Position numbers and translations under genes: made by a program
Notes under the pieces: generated by a model
The model's input: the letters and a program-made list of their open reading frames with translations, nothing else
Told to the model about the DNA's origin: nothing
Database searches by the model: none
In this document: piece after piece, positions 34,801-40,813 of the stretch
Layout: the number at the start of each line of letters is the position of its first letter
Numbering within the stretch: the stretch's first letter is position 1
DNA from: Planctomycetota bacterium
GTDB taxonomy: Bacteria; Planctomycetota; Planctomycetia; Pirellulales; UBA1268
DNA length: 40,813 nucleotides
Direction: 5' to 3'
Assembly (NCBI GenBank): GCA_018970785.1
Contig: JAGWVR010000026.1
Coordinates: 1-40,813, forward strand

Positions 34801-35190
34801 GGCGAAGTCGAACCGGTAGGGGGCGGAGATGTCGAACAGCTGCGAGCCGCCGACGCCGAGCTCCTCGAACAGCCCCTCGACCTGGTACGGCGGCGGCGAT
34901 TCGTTCATGTCGTCGACACCGGTCTTGAACACGAGGATCGTGTTGGCGCCGGTGTCGAGCAGCCAGCTGTTGAAGATGTCGGGGCCGATCGACTGCCCCT
35001 GGGAGTTGCCGAACTCGACCGTCACGCGCGGCTGGTCGAGGGCGACGTTGTCGCTCGGGCCGAGGTCGATGAACGGCCGCGGTGCCGACGCCGACAGCGC
35101 GAGCCGCGCCTCGAGACGTTCCACCGCCGCCACTCCCCGCCGTCGGGCCGCCGCCCGCCGTGCCATGCCCAGCCGCCGTCGGTTCGACAT
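31876..35190 (-). CDS. secreted two-DTGA aspartic-protease-like protein with fibronectin III repeats
   Basis: The ATG at 35190 follows GAGGAGG by five bases; the product has 1104 residues. The N-terminus (RRGVAAVERLEARLALSAS) resembles the LEPR-XLL motif of planctomycete secreted proteins. Residues 40-385 hold two retropepsin/pepsin-like motifs: WLLDTGANTILVF (Asp79) and FMFDTGAQVTIIS (Asp253), plus GIDGVFGFDNM (334-344) resembling the pepsin flap or second-lobe strand. A calcium-loop-like DSNGDGVLDSTDV lies at 272-284. Two Calx-beta-like modules follow (about 398-625, both with FTxANWNVP), then an Ig-like segment and four fibronectin III domains (724-1104). It is probably a surface protease or adhesin. 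It leads a two-gene operon with the TIM-barrel gene. Confidence 0.88.
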   Translation of the reverse strand: MSNRRRLGMARRAAARRRGVAAVERLEARLALSASAPRPFIDLGPSDNVALDQPRVTVEFGNSQGQSIGPDIFNSWLLDTGANTILVFKTGVDDMNESPPPYQVEGLFEELGVGGSQLFDISAPYRFDFAGTSGVRQTLVDARVISDATRDVSMFGPFGIVGMPAMTERVTTLDFTPWLSFGEGNFLMATDFAMEVPAATGPRYTVSVDDRVNFSPDEHVIEGDFPPVWADIPFFSAEVHHGDAVVGGNFMFDTGAQVTIISTTTALALGLDSNGDGVLDSTDVGYTRSETVGGVGGSRDAPVFMIDAVHVPTDQGVDLVWTNLLWLVADIAPGIDGVFGFDNMTSGWIDGVFSGGEPGYLRQAHLDFRGWEASGEGKIHFDINPDLDAIQTVAGPGAIVVESGGTTTVSESGYEDSYTIVLREQPAADVVVDLVAPAQALRAFPTGAEQATSLVFTPANWNVPRSVTVRAVDDTVEQSLHRSTVRHVARSADPAYDGVGMPRVLVNIVDNDYPAVLVMPTDGETRVVEGGEPDTYSLVLMRAPGQDVTINLAPADEGITAENAAGGTSLSFTAANWNVPQTVRVTAAAGSAAQGARKSYVNHQIVTADTLYAEAYVLPEIVFVDAAAPPTVDPATVSAAATAVSGSVGTAIGNAGTWGPVAPGRTIILTASAGTITQDPAGTWTWSLEPTTTLGRETVTVTATDTGLPSSTAQTTFTVTARGLPTAPTGTPGDRRVDLAWGAPPPVAGLPVTGYRIQSSSDDGKTWGDLPDTASAGTTTVVTGLTNGTPYRFRVAARDADGTGPWSEPSAAVTPVAPPAPAGALVATGGNRSVALQWQAPADSGGTPVTDYVVQYRRLSAAEWSTFADGVSTATQTTVTGLVGGANYAFRVVTRNAVGDAAPSATRAATVLGPPAAATGLRAVGGNGRADLTWNGPAVTNGSPVTDYVVQYRRASAAIWSTFADGVAPRTQATVTDLVPGANYVFRIVARSALGDATPSATAVATTAAPPGPPTWLSLFAGPGEATLTWMMPSAAGSSPVSDYVVQYRRLNSDVWSAVEDGASISRTRTVAGLVRGANYAFRIIARNAAGDGAPSAQRMITIG
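31879..32745 (-). repeat. three fibronectin III repeats, 288-base period
   Basis: The last three fibronectin III modules keep DNA-level similarity. The block encoding TDYVVQYRR recurs at about 32048, 32336 and 32624, exactly 288 bases (96 codons) apart, with neighbouring blocks also shared. This suggests recent tandem duplication within the gene. Confidence 0.75.
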
Positions 35191-35309
35191 GCAAGCCTCC
35201 TCGCCGGGAGACGGCCGCGCGCAGGACGGCCTCGTGAACGACGAATCGCGGCGGTCGGCCGCCTGGCCGGATCCCCGCCGACGTGATCCCCTCCCCCGGA
35301 CAGAGCAAC

Positions 35310-35315
35310 AGTATA
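35310..35315 (-). promoter_or_regulatory. possible -10 box of the protease-like operon
   Basis: TATACT on the minus strand lies 120 bases upstream of the start of the two-DTGA gene in an otherwise GC-rich gap. The -35 at 17 bases is poor. Confidence 0.25.
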
Positions 35316-35454
35316 CGGACCGCGCCGCGCGGAGGCAGCAGGAGAATCACCGGTTCGCCACCGGCCGCGCTGCCGCTGGCGACCGGTTTCCGCAGCGGGG
35401 ACGAGATCGCGCGATGGACGTGAACGAACGCCGGTTTCGCTTCCGGCAGGCCGG

Positions 35455-35865
35455 CTACTTCCCTTTCGTCGCCGGAAACCCGGCTTCGACGAGGTCGGGA
35501 TAGCCGGGCTTGAGGGCGCGGACGTCGTAGCCGAGCGGCTTGAGCAGATCGGCCACCTTTTGGCAGCGCCCGCCCGCCTGGCAGTGGAGGTAGATCACCT
35601 TGTCCTTGGGAAGGACCTTGGCGACCGCTTCCTTGTCGATCTGTTTGAGGCTGCTCATCGGCAGGTGGCGGGCCTCGCGGAGATGCCCTTCCTCCCATTC
35701 GTCGGCCTCGCGGACGTCGACGATCACCGCCTTCTTCTGGACCAGCCCCTCCTTCACCATCTCGAGCGTGTCCTTGGTGTGCTCGGCGAGGGCCGACAGG
35801 CCGGTGGCCCCTGCCAGGGCGGCGACGACGATCGACAGGGCCCGGCGGGGCAGGGAGGTGGTCAT
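35455..35865 (-). CDS. exported rhodanese-like protein
   Basis: The ATG at 35865 is preceded by GAGGAGATCCCG, a good ribosome site, and gives 136 residues. Residues 6-28 form a signal sequence (ALSIVVAALAGATGLSALAE). The single rhodanese domain has VIVDVREADEWEEGHLREARHLP (48-69) and the active loop CQAGGRC with Cys95 as persulfide nucleophile. It is probably a periplasmic sulfur carrier or transferase; the acceptor is unknown. It is divergent from the metallophosphoesterase gene, with a 20-base palindrome between them. Confidence 0.9.
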   Translation of the reverse strand: MTTSLPRRALSIVVAALAGATGLSALAEHTKDTLEMVKEGLVQKKAVIVDVREADEWEEGHLREARHLPMSSLKQIDKEAVAKVLPKDKVIYLHCQAGGRCQKVADLLKPLGYDVRALKPGYPDLVEAGFPATKGK

Positions 35866-35939
35866 CGGGATCTCCTCGGGATGGCGGTCACGCTCGGCCA
35901 TGACATACCACACCCGCGTCCGGTGCCGGAAGGGCTCGG

Positions 35940-35959
35940 CGTCGGCCGCGCGGCCGACG
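35940..35959. promoter_or_regulatory. 20-base perfect palindrome between divergent genes
   Basis: The half-site CGTCGGCCGC is followed directly by its exact reverse complement. It lies 75 bases upstream of the rhodanese start and 26 bases before a TACGAT box (35986-35991) that may serve the phosphoesterase gene. It could bind a dimeric regulator or form a cruciform or hairpin. At this GC content chance occurrence is low but not negligible. Confidence 0.35.
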
Positions 35960-36047
35960 GGGGCGGACCGCCCCCCGGTGGCGGCTACGATGGTCGTGGC
36001 CGGCGGCCAGCAGCCGCGGCGCATCGACCGCGGAGGGACTGCCGACG

Positions 36048-37334
36048 ATGGGGCGAGTGACGCATGCCTGGGCGATCGCCATCTGCCTGCTCGCCGGTCG
36101 CGTTGCGGCGCAGGATCATGTCGGCGTGTTCCTCACCTGGCCCGACGACCCGACCCGGGGAATGGTCGTCAACTGGGTGAACCTCTACCCGAAGAACGCC
36201 ACCACCGTCTTTTTCCGGCGCGCCGACGCCGCCGACGATGCCGAGTGGTCGAGCGCCGAGGCGGAGCAGTTCCAGCTCGAGCCGTCGGCGCTCGTCCTGC
36301 GCCGCGCCGAGCTTGCCGGGCTCGACCCGGACACGCTCTACCGGTTCGGCATCGGCAGCCGCCCCGACACGCCCTCGCAGGGCTGGCTGCTGCGGACCAT
36401 GCCCGCGACCCTCGGCCGGCCGGTGCGCTTCGTCGCCGGCGGCGACATGATGCATGCGCGCGAGGCGCTCGACCGGATGAACCGCCAAGCGGCCCGGCTC
36501 GACCCCGACTTCGCCCTCCTCGGCGGCGACCTCGCCTACGAGAACGGCGCCCTGGCGATGCGCTGGATCGACTGGCTCGGCTCGTGGACCACGGCCGGCA
36601 TGGCCGCCGACCGGCGGTTGATTCCGCTCGTCGTCGGGATCGGCAACCACGAGGTCCGCGGCGGCTACGGCGGCGAGATTCCCAAGGACGCCCCTTATTA
36701 CTACGGCCTGTTCGTCAGGCCGGGGCGACGCAGCTACTTCACCGCCGACGTCGGCGACTACCTGTCGCTGGTGATGCTCGACTCCGCCCACACCGTGCCG
36801 ATCGCCGGCGCGCAGGCTGACTGGCTCGGGGAGGTGCTCGCCGCCCGGCAGGCGCGGCCGTTCCTGTTCGCGGCCTACCACTTCCCCGCCTACGGCACCG
36901 CCAAGGCCCCGGCCGACAAGCTCCCGATCGAGCACCCGCGCTCGGTCGAGATCCGCACGCACTGGACGCCGCACCTCGAGCGCCACGGCGTCTCGGCCGT
37001 GTTCGAGCACGACCACCACACGTTCAAGCGATCGCACCGCCTCCGTGGCCACCGCCGCGACCATGCCAACGGCCTGCTCTATCTCGGCGACGGCGCCTGG
37101 GGTGTGAACACGCGCCCCGTGCCCGCTCCCGACGTCGCCTGGTGGCTGGCGCGGGCCGAGTCGCGCAACCACCTGTGGTGTGTGAACCTCCGCCCGCCGG
37201 CCACGCCGGTAGCGCCGCCGACGGCACTGGTCAGGGCGATCGACGCCGACGGCGTGGTGTTCGACGAGTTCGAGTTGCTCCCGGCGCGGACGCGGCCGGA
37301 AGTCGTGGCCGAGTCGGCCACCGCCGGGGAATGA
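36048..37334 (+). CDS. secreted metallophosphoesterase, purple-acid-phosphatase-like
   Basis: The ATG at 36048 gives 428 residues with a short signal peptide (residues 7-22, ending RVAAQD). An N-terminal fibronectin-like domain (about 24-118) with LDPDTLYRFGIG precedes the calcineurin-like core: VAGGDMMH (Asp133, His136), GGDLAYENG (Asp161, Tyr164), GIGNHE (Asn200, His201), YHFPAYG (His278) and EHDHHTF (His321, His323). These are the usual dinuclear metal ligands of purple acid phosphatases. It probably releases phosphate from organic esters outside the cell. It has its own promoter region, shared with the divergent rhodanese gene. The last histidine motif reads EHDHH where GHxHxYER is common in eukaryotic forms. 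Confidence 0.92.
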   Translation: MGRVTHAWAIAICLLAGRVAAQDHVGVFLTWPDDPTRGMVVNWVNLYPKNATTVFFRRADAADDAEWSSAEAEQFQLEPSALVLRRAELAGLDPDTLYRFGIGSRPDTPSQGWLLRTMPATLGRPVRFVAGGDMMHAREALDRMNRQAARLDPDFALLGGDLAYENGALAMRWIDWLGSWTTAGMAADRRLIPLVVGIGNHEVRGGYGGEIPKDAPYYYGLFVRPGRRSYFTADVGDYLSLVMLDSAHTVPIAGAQADWLGEVLAARQARPFLFAAYHFPAYGTAKAPADKLPIEHPRSVEIRTHWTPHLERHGVSAVFEHDHHTFKRSHRLRGHRRDHANGLLYLGDGAWGVNTRPVPAPDVAWWLARAESRNHLWCVNLRPPATPVAPPTALVRAIDADGVVFDEFELLPARTRPEVVAESATAGE

Positions 37335-37503
37335 CCGATCCCGCCGGAGGCCCGGCCGCGATCATGAGGCGGTCGTGAGCCGCGACCCGCCGGGCAGAGG
37401 GCGCGTGCCTGGATCCTCGGTCGACGACGGGTATCTTGGACCGGAGTGGACGGGGATCGATCCCGGTCGAGAGCCGACACACGGCTTCGTGCGAAGGATT
37501 CTC

Positions 37504-38124
37504 ATGCCCTCTTTACGCACGACGCGCGTCAGCCTGCTGGCGCGGATCCGCGACGTGCCCGACGATACCGGCGCGTGGAGCGAGTTCGTCGCGATCTACG
37601 GCCCGGCCGTCGTGCAGTGGTGCCGCAGCCACGGCCTCCAGTACGACGACGCCCACGACGTGGCCCAGGACGTGCTCGTGCGGTTCTGGCGCCATGCCGC
37701 CAACTTCCGCTACGACCCGGCGCGGCGGTTCCGCGGCTACCTCCGCCAGATGGTCGTCGCGTCGGTCTCCGACTGGAGCGCGACGCGGCGCGCCGACCGG
37801 GCCGGCACCGGGGGCCAGGCGATCCAGGATCTGCTCTCCAGCATCCCGGCCCGCGACGGGCTCGTGCGCCGGATCGAGGAGGCGTTCGACATGGAGCTGC
37901 TCGACCTGGCCCTCCACGAGGTCGAGCTGCGTGTGAAGCCACGGACCTGGCAGGCGTTCCGGTTGCTGGCGATCGACGGCGTGCCCGCGGCCGACGTTGC
38001 CGCCCGGCTGGGAATGACCGTCGAAAATTCGTACCGCGCCCGGAGCGTCGTGCTCCGGCTGCTCCGCAGGACGGTCGCCCGGCTCGGTCGCCCGGCGGGT
38101 GATTCCATCGGCCGTGCGTCGTGA
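37504..38124 (+). CDS. ECF-like sigma-70 family sigma factor
   Basis: The ATG at 37504 follows GAAGGA by five bases and gives 206 residues. Region 2 is visible in EFVAIYGPAVVQWCRSHGLQYDDAHDVAQDVLVRFWRHA, and a DPARRFRGYLRQMVVASVSDW segment follows. Region 4 is in RTWQAFRLLAIDGVPAADVAARLGMTVENSYRARSVVLRLLRR, a helix-turn-helix. No region 1.1 or 3 is present, as in ECF factors. The kinase gene starts eight bases after its stop, a known planctomycete sigma/kinase arrangement. It probably controls an envelope-stress or nutrient regulon, with activity set by the kinase; targets are unknown. Confidence 0.92.
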   Translation: MPSLRTTRVSLLARIRDVPDDTGAWSEFVAIYGPAVVQWCRSHGLQYDDAHDVAQDVLVRFWRHAANFRYDPARRFRGYLRQMVVASVSDWSATRRADRAGTGGQAIQDLLSSIPARDGLVRRIEEAFDMELLDLALHEVELRVKPRTWQAFRLLAIDGVPAADVAARLGMTVENSYRARSVVLRLLRRTVARLGRPAGDSIGRAS

Positions 38125-38131
38125 GGCGGCG

Positions 38132-40576
38132 ATGACGGTGCCGCCTCCCTCCGACGACGGCTCCCCCCGACCGCTCTCGGTCGAAGATGCGGCGCTGGTG
38201 GTGATGGTGAACCGCACGCGCCGCTCCCCTGGTCCCGACACGGCGGCGATCGTCGGTCGCCTGGCGGCCCGGGAGCCCGGGCCGCCGCCGGCGCCACCCC
38301 CGGCGCTGCCGGGCCTCACCGACCTGGTCGAGGTCGGCCGCGGCGGGATGGGGATCGTCTACCGGGCCCGCGAGCCGCGCCTCGATCGACTCGTCGCCGT
38401 CAAGGTGCTCTCGAACGCCGCCGCCCCGACTCCCGAGGGCCGCTCCCGTGCCGAGCGCGAGGCGACGCTCCTGACGCGGATCGTCCACCCCAACGTGGTC
38501 CAGATCCTCTACGTCACCGACGTCGCCGGTGCGCCGGCGATCGTCATGGAGTGGATCGACGGCCCATCGCTCGACGACCGCGTCGCCGCCGGCAAGCTGC
38601 CGGCGGCCGAGGCCGCGACGCTCGTCGCCGGCGTCGGCCGGGGCGTGGCCGCGCTTCACGCGCGCGGGATCATCCACCGCGACATCAAACCCGCCAATGT
38701 CCTCCTCGCCGCGCCCGGCGACGGCCGGGGCCCGATGCCGAAGCTCGTCGACTTCGGCCTCGCCCGCCCCGGGGAGGATCCCGGTCCGGCGGTCACGCGC
38801 GACGGCATCGCCGTCGGCACGCCGTCGTTCATGGCGCCGGAGCAGACCGGACTCGATCCCTCACTCGGCCGGGTCGGCACCGCCGCCGACATCCACGCCC
38901 TCGGCGGCCTCCTGTACTGGCTGCTGTCCGGTGCCGCACCGTTCGATGCCGGGAGCACGGCCGAGTCGCTTCGCCGTGCCGCCGCGGGGGAGGTGCGGCC
39001 GCTGGCGCTGCTCGTCCCCGGCGTGCCCGCCGACCTGGCGACGATCGCGGGCAAGTGCCTGGCGCGGCGGCCGGAAGACCGCTACGCCTCGGCCGCCGCG
39101 CTCGTCGAGGATCTCGATCGCTTCCTCGACGGCCGCACGATCCTGGCGCGCCCTGCGGGGCCGGTCGAACGGCTTTCCAAGTGGGCCCGGCGGCGGCCGG
39201 CGCCCGCGGCGCTCGTCGCCACCGGCCTGGTCGCGGCGCTCGCGCTAGCCGGCGGCACGCTCTATCACCTCCGCCGGCTCCAGACGGCGACGGCGGCGCT
39301 CGTCGCCAGCCACGGCAGGGTGCTCGAGGCCCAGGGGCTGGCGCGGCGCTCGTTCGAGAGGCTCACCGACGCCGCGGCGGAGCGCTTCCTCGCGCGTGGG
39401 GCGGCGCTCGACGACGCCGACCGCGACCACCTCCGGCAGATCCGCGACGAGTATTGCCAGTGGCCGCTCGAGCCCGAAGCGGCGACGGCCGAGCGCTTCA
39501 AGGCTGCCGGGCTCGCGCGCGTCGCGGAACTGTTCGACCGGCTTCATTGGCTGCCCGATGCACTCGAGGCGGCGCGCGAGGCGATCGGGTATCTCGACGG
39601 GATCGAGACCCGCGGCGCTCCGACGGCCGACGACGAATCCCTCCGCCAGCGTGTCCAGCGCCTCGAGATCGCGATCCTCGCCCGCACCGGACGGATCGAC
39701 GACGCGGCGGCCGTCGCCCGGGACGCGGTCGACCGGCTCGTGAACCTCGGCGCCGCCGGCGATCCGGCGGCCGGGCGGCGGTTGGCCGTCGCCTGGGGCG
39801 ATCTGGCCAACGCCGAGGCGATGGCCAGCCACCGCGACGAGTCGCTCGCCCTCCATGCCAAGGCCGTCGATCTGCTCGATCAGCTCCTCGCAGCCGCGCC
39901 CGACGACGTCGACCTCGCCTGCCTGGCGCTACCCGTTTTCTACAACGCCGCGATCAGCCCGGTGCTGACCGACGGGGCCATCCGCCGCAGGAGGCTCGAG
40001 CGGCTCGTGGCCGTCGCCGGAGAAAGCCTCGAGCGGTTCGCGGTGCAGCGCGACGTGCTCGGGCGCGGGCTGCTCCTCGGGCTTGCGGCGCTGGCCCATC
40101 TCGACCTCGCGGCCGGCGAGCCCGCAGCAGCGCTCACCACGGTCCGCCGTCGCGCCGCCGCCTGCCGAACGCTGCTCGACGAGATGCCCGACTCCGACCA
40201 TTTCCTCGGCGAATCCGTCGGCGCGGCCGGGCAGGCCTGCGCCTGCCTGATGGAGCTCGGCCGGCCGGGGGAGGCCGAGGCCGACGTCGCGGCGGCGGTC
40301 GCCCTCGCCGAGCGCTCGGTCGCCGAGCAGCCGGCGATTGCCGGGCGGACGCGGATCCTCGTCACGGCGCTCGTCGCCCGGGCGACGCTCGAGGCGGCGA
40401 CCCTCCGCCGCGATGCGGCGCTGGCCACGCAGCGACGGATCCTCGCCGTCCTCGCCCCGTGGATCGGCGACCGCGAGCCGGGGCGCGAGACGCCGGCCGA
40501 CTTCCTCGCCGCGGCCGAACGGGCGCGGGGGGCGATCGAAAGCCTCGCGAACGACCGCGCGGCGGCCGTGGATTGA
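38132..40576 (+). CDS. membrane Ser/Thr protein kinase with tetratricopeptide-like domain
   Basis: The ATG at 38132 (after TGAGGCGGCG) gives 814 residues. The kinase domain spans about 63-335: glycine loop VGRGGMGIVYRAR (68-80), Lys91 in VAVKVL, Glu110, IHRDIKPANVLL (181-192), KLVDFGLA (204-211) and GTPSFMAPEQ (229-238). A membrane helix lies at about 358-378 (AALVATGLVAALALAGGTLYHL). The outer part is long, helical and Ala/Arg-rich, like tetratricopeptide sensors of planctomycete kinases. It follows the sigma factor gene by eight bases and is probably its regulator by phosphorylation. The catalytic residues are all present, so the kinase should be active. Confidence 0.94.
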   Translation: MTVPPPSDDGSPRPLSVEDAALVVMVNRTRRSPGPDTAAIVGRLAAREPGPPPAPPPALPGLTDLVEVGRGGMGIVYRAREPRLDRLVAVKVLSNAAAPTPEGRSRAEREATLLTRIVHPNVVQILYVTDVAGAPAIVMEWIDGPSLDDRVAAGKLPAAEAATLVAGVGRGVAALHARGIIHRDIKPANVLLAAPGDGRGPMPKLVDFGLARPGEDPGPAVTRDGIAVGTPSFMAPEQTGLDPSLGRVGTAADIHALGGLLYWLLSGAAPFDAGSTAESLRRAAAGEVRPLALLVPGVPADLATIAGKCLARRPEDRYASAAALVEDLDRFLDGRTILARPAGPVERLSKWARRRPAPAALVATGLVAALALAGGTLYHLRRLQTATAALVASHGRVLEAQGLARRSFERLTDAAAERFLARGAALDDADRDHLRQIRDEYCQWPLEPEAATAERFKAAGLARVAELFDRLHWLPDALEAAREAIGYLDGIETRGAPTADDESLRQRVQRLEIAILARTGRIDDAAAVARDAVDRLVNLGAAGDPAAGRRLAVAWGDLANAEAMASHRDESLALHAKAVDLLDQLLAAAPDDVDLACLALPVFYNAAISPVLTDGAIRRRRLERLVAVAGESLERFAVQRDVLGRGLLLGLAALAHLDLAAGEPAAALTTVRRRAAACRTLLDEMPDSDHFLGESVGAAGQACACLMELGRPGEAEADVAAAVALAERSVAEQPAIAGRTRILVTALVARATLEAATLRRDAALATQRRILAVLAPWIGDREPGRETPADFLAAAERARGAIESLANDRAAAVD

Positions 40577-40612
40577 CGGCGCCTCATGCCCGGCGCGGGG
40601 CGCGGGCGCCGC

Positions 40613-40813
40613 TCACTCGCGGCCGGCGGGGGGCGGGTCGAGGGCGATGACGAGATTGGCGCCGTTGCGCCGCAGGCCGCCGCTCGGGCGGTTGACGAGG
40701 CGCAGCGTGTCGCCCGCGGGTGCCTTGGCGACGAGCGTCGTCGAGCCGCCGCCGTCCATGTTGATCCCGTCGTCGGCCCCCATCTCGCGGAGCAGCTCGC
40801 CCACCTCGCGCAC
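40613..40813 (-). CDS. phosphodiester glycosidase family protein, C-terminal part
   Basis: The frame is open to the right edge, so the start lies outside the window. The visible 66 residues hold the family's active-site block, INMDGGGSTTLV, followed by VNRPSGGLRRNGANLVIAL, typical of NAGPA-like phosphodiester glycosidases (DUF2233). Such enzymes hydrolyse GlcNAc-type phosphodiesters outside the cell. The gene converges on the kinase gene, with 36 bases between stops. Confidence 0.85.
   Translation of the reverse strand: MREVGELLREMGADDGINMDGGGSTTLVAKAPAGDTLRLVNRPSGGLRRNGANLVIALDPPPAGRE

Noticed and set aside
31535-35698. A 1387-codon open frame on the minus strand across the protease-like and TIM-barrel genes
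   Set aside because: It is in a different frame from both recognised proteins, is Arg-dominated low-complexity sequence and matches no family.
1-40813. Mobile element, prophage, CRISPR or integrated island
   Set aside because: No transposase, integrase, terminal repeats, direct-repeat array or attachment site was seen, and composition is uniform.

Overview
The window is high-GC (about 70%) chromosomal DNA from a planctomycete, probably of the Pirellula-type lineage. This is inferred from family content: four DUF1501 proteins, three DUF1549/DUF1553 (PSD1-type) proteins with c-type haem motifs, two DUF1559-type pseudopilins, a BBP7 barrel, a LEPR-XLL-like secreted protein, a VPEVDPAG (PEP-CTERM-like) anchor and a sigma-factor/Ser-Thr-kinase pair. 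No rRNA, tRNA, CRISPR array, transposase or integrase was recognised, so this looks like ordinary chromosome rather than an island.

Layout. 1-2458: end of a DUF1553 protein, translationally coupled to a DUF1501 protein. 2480-7257: a small membrane protein, a BBP7 outer-membrane barrel, a ketosynthase homologue with Asp in place of the catalytic Cys, a membrane-anchored thermonuclease and a leucine-rich-repeat lipoprotein. 7286-13394: a second PSD1/DUF1501 pair on the minus strand, and a stand-alone DUF1501 gene on the plus strand behind a hairpin-rich leader. 13491-22638: a four-gene minus-strand operon (DUF1501, PPC-domain protein, BIG2-like/DUF1549/DUF1553 protein, cytochrome-WD40-coiled-coil protein). 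22836-28466: a prepilin-peptidase-like protein without its second catalytic Asp motif, a transthyretin-like lipoprotein, a DUF1559 pseudopilin, a PhoPQ-activated-pathogenicity-related hydrolase and a second pseudopilin. 28467-29635 has no convincing gene. 29636-35190: an exosortase-type formylglycine-generating-enzyme-fold protein, a TIM-barrel isomerase and a large two-DTGA aspartic-protease-like protein with fibronectin III repeats. 35455-40813: a rhodanese, a metallophosphoesterase, an ECF-like sigma factor next to a Ser/Thr kinase, and the end of a phosphodiester glycosidase.

How the genes fit together. Most products carry Tat, Sec or lipoprotein signals, so the window mainly encodes the cell envelope and secretome. 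The DUF1501/DUF1553 sets probably act together outside the cytoplasm, perhaps in polymer breakdown linked to haem proteins, but their chemistry is not established. The strongest candidates for new biology are the cytochrome-WD40-coiled-coil operon, the Cys-to-Asp ketosynthase, the prepilin-peptidase relative lacking GxGD beside two pseudopilins, and the two-DTGA secreted protease-like protein.
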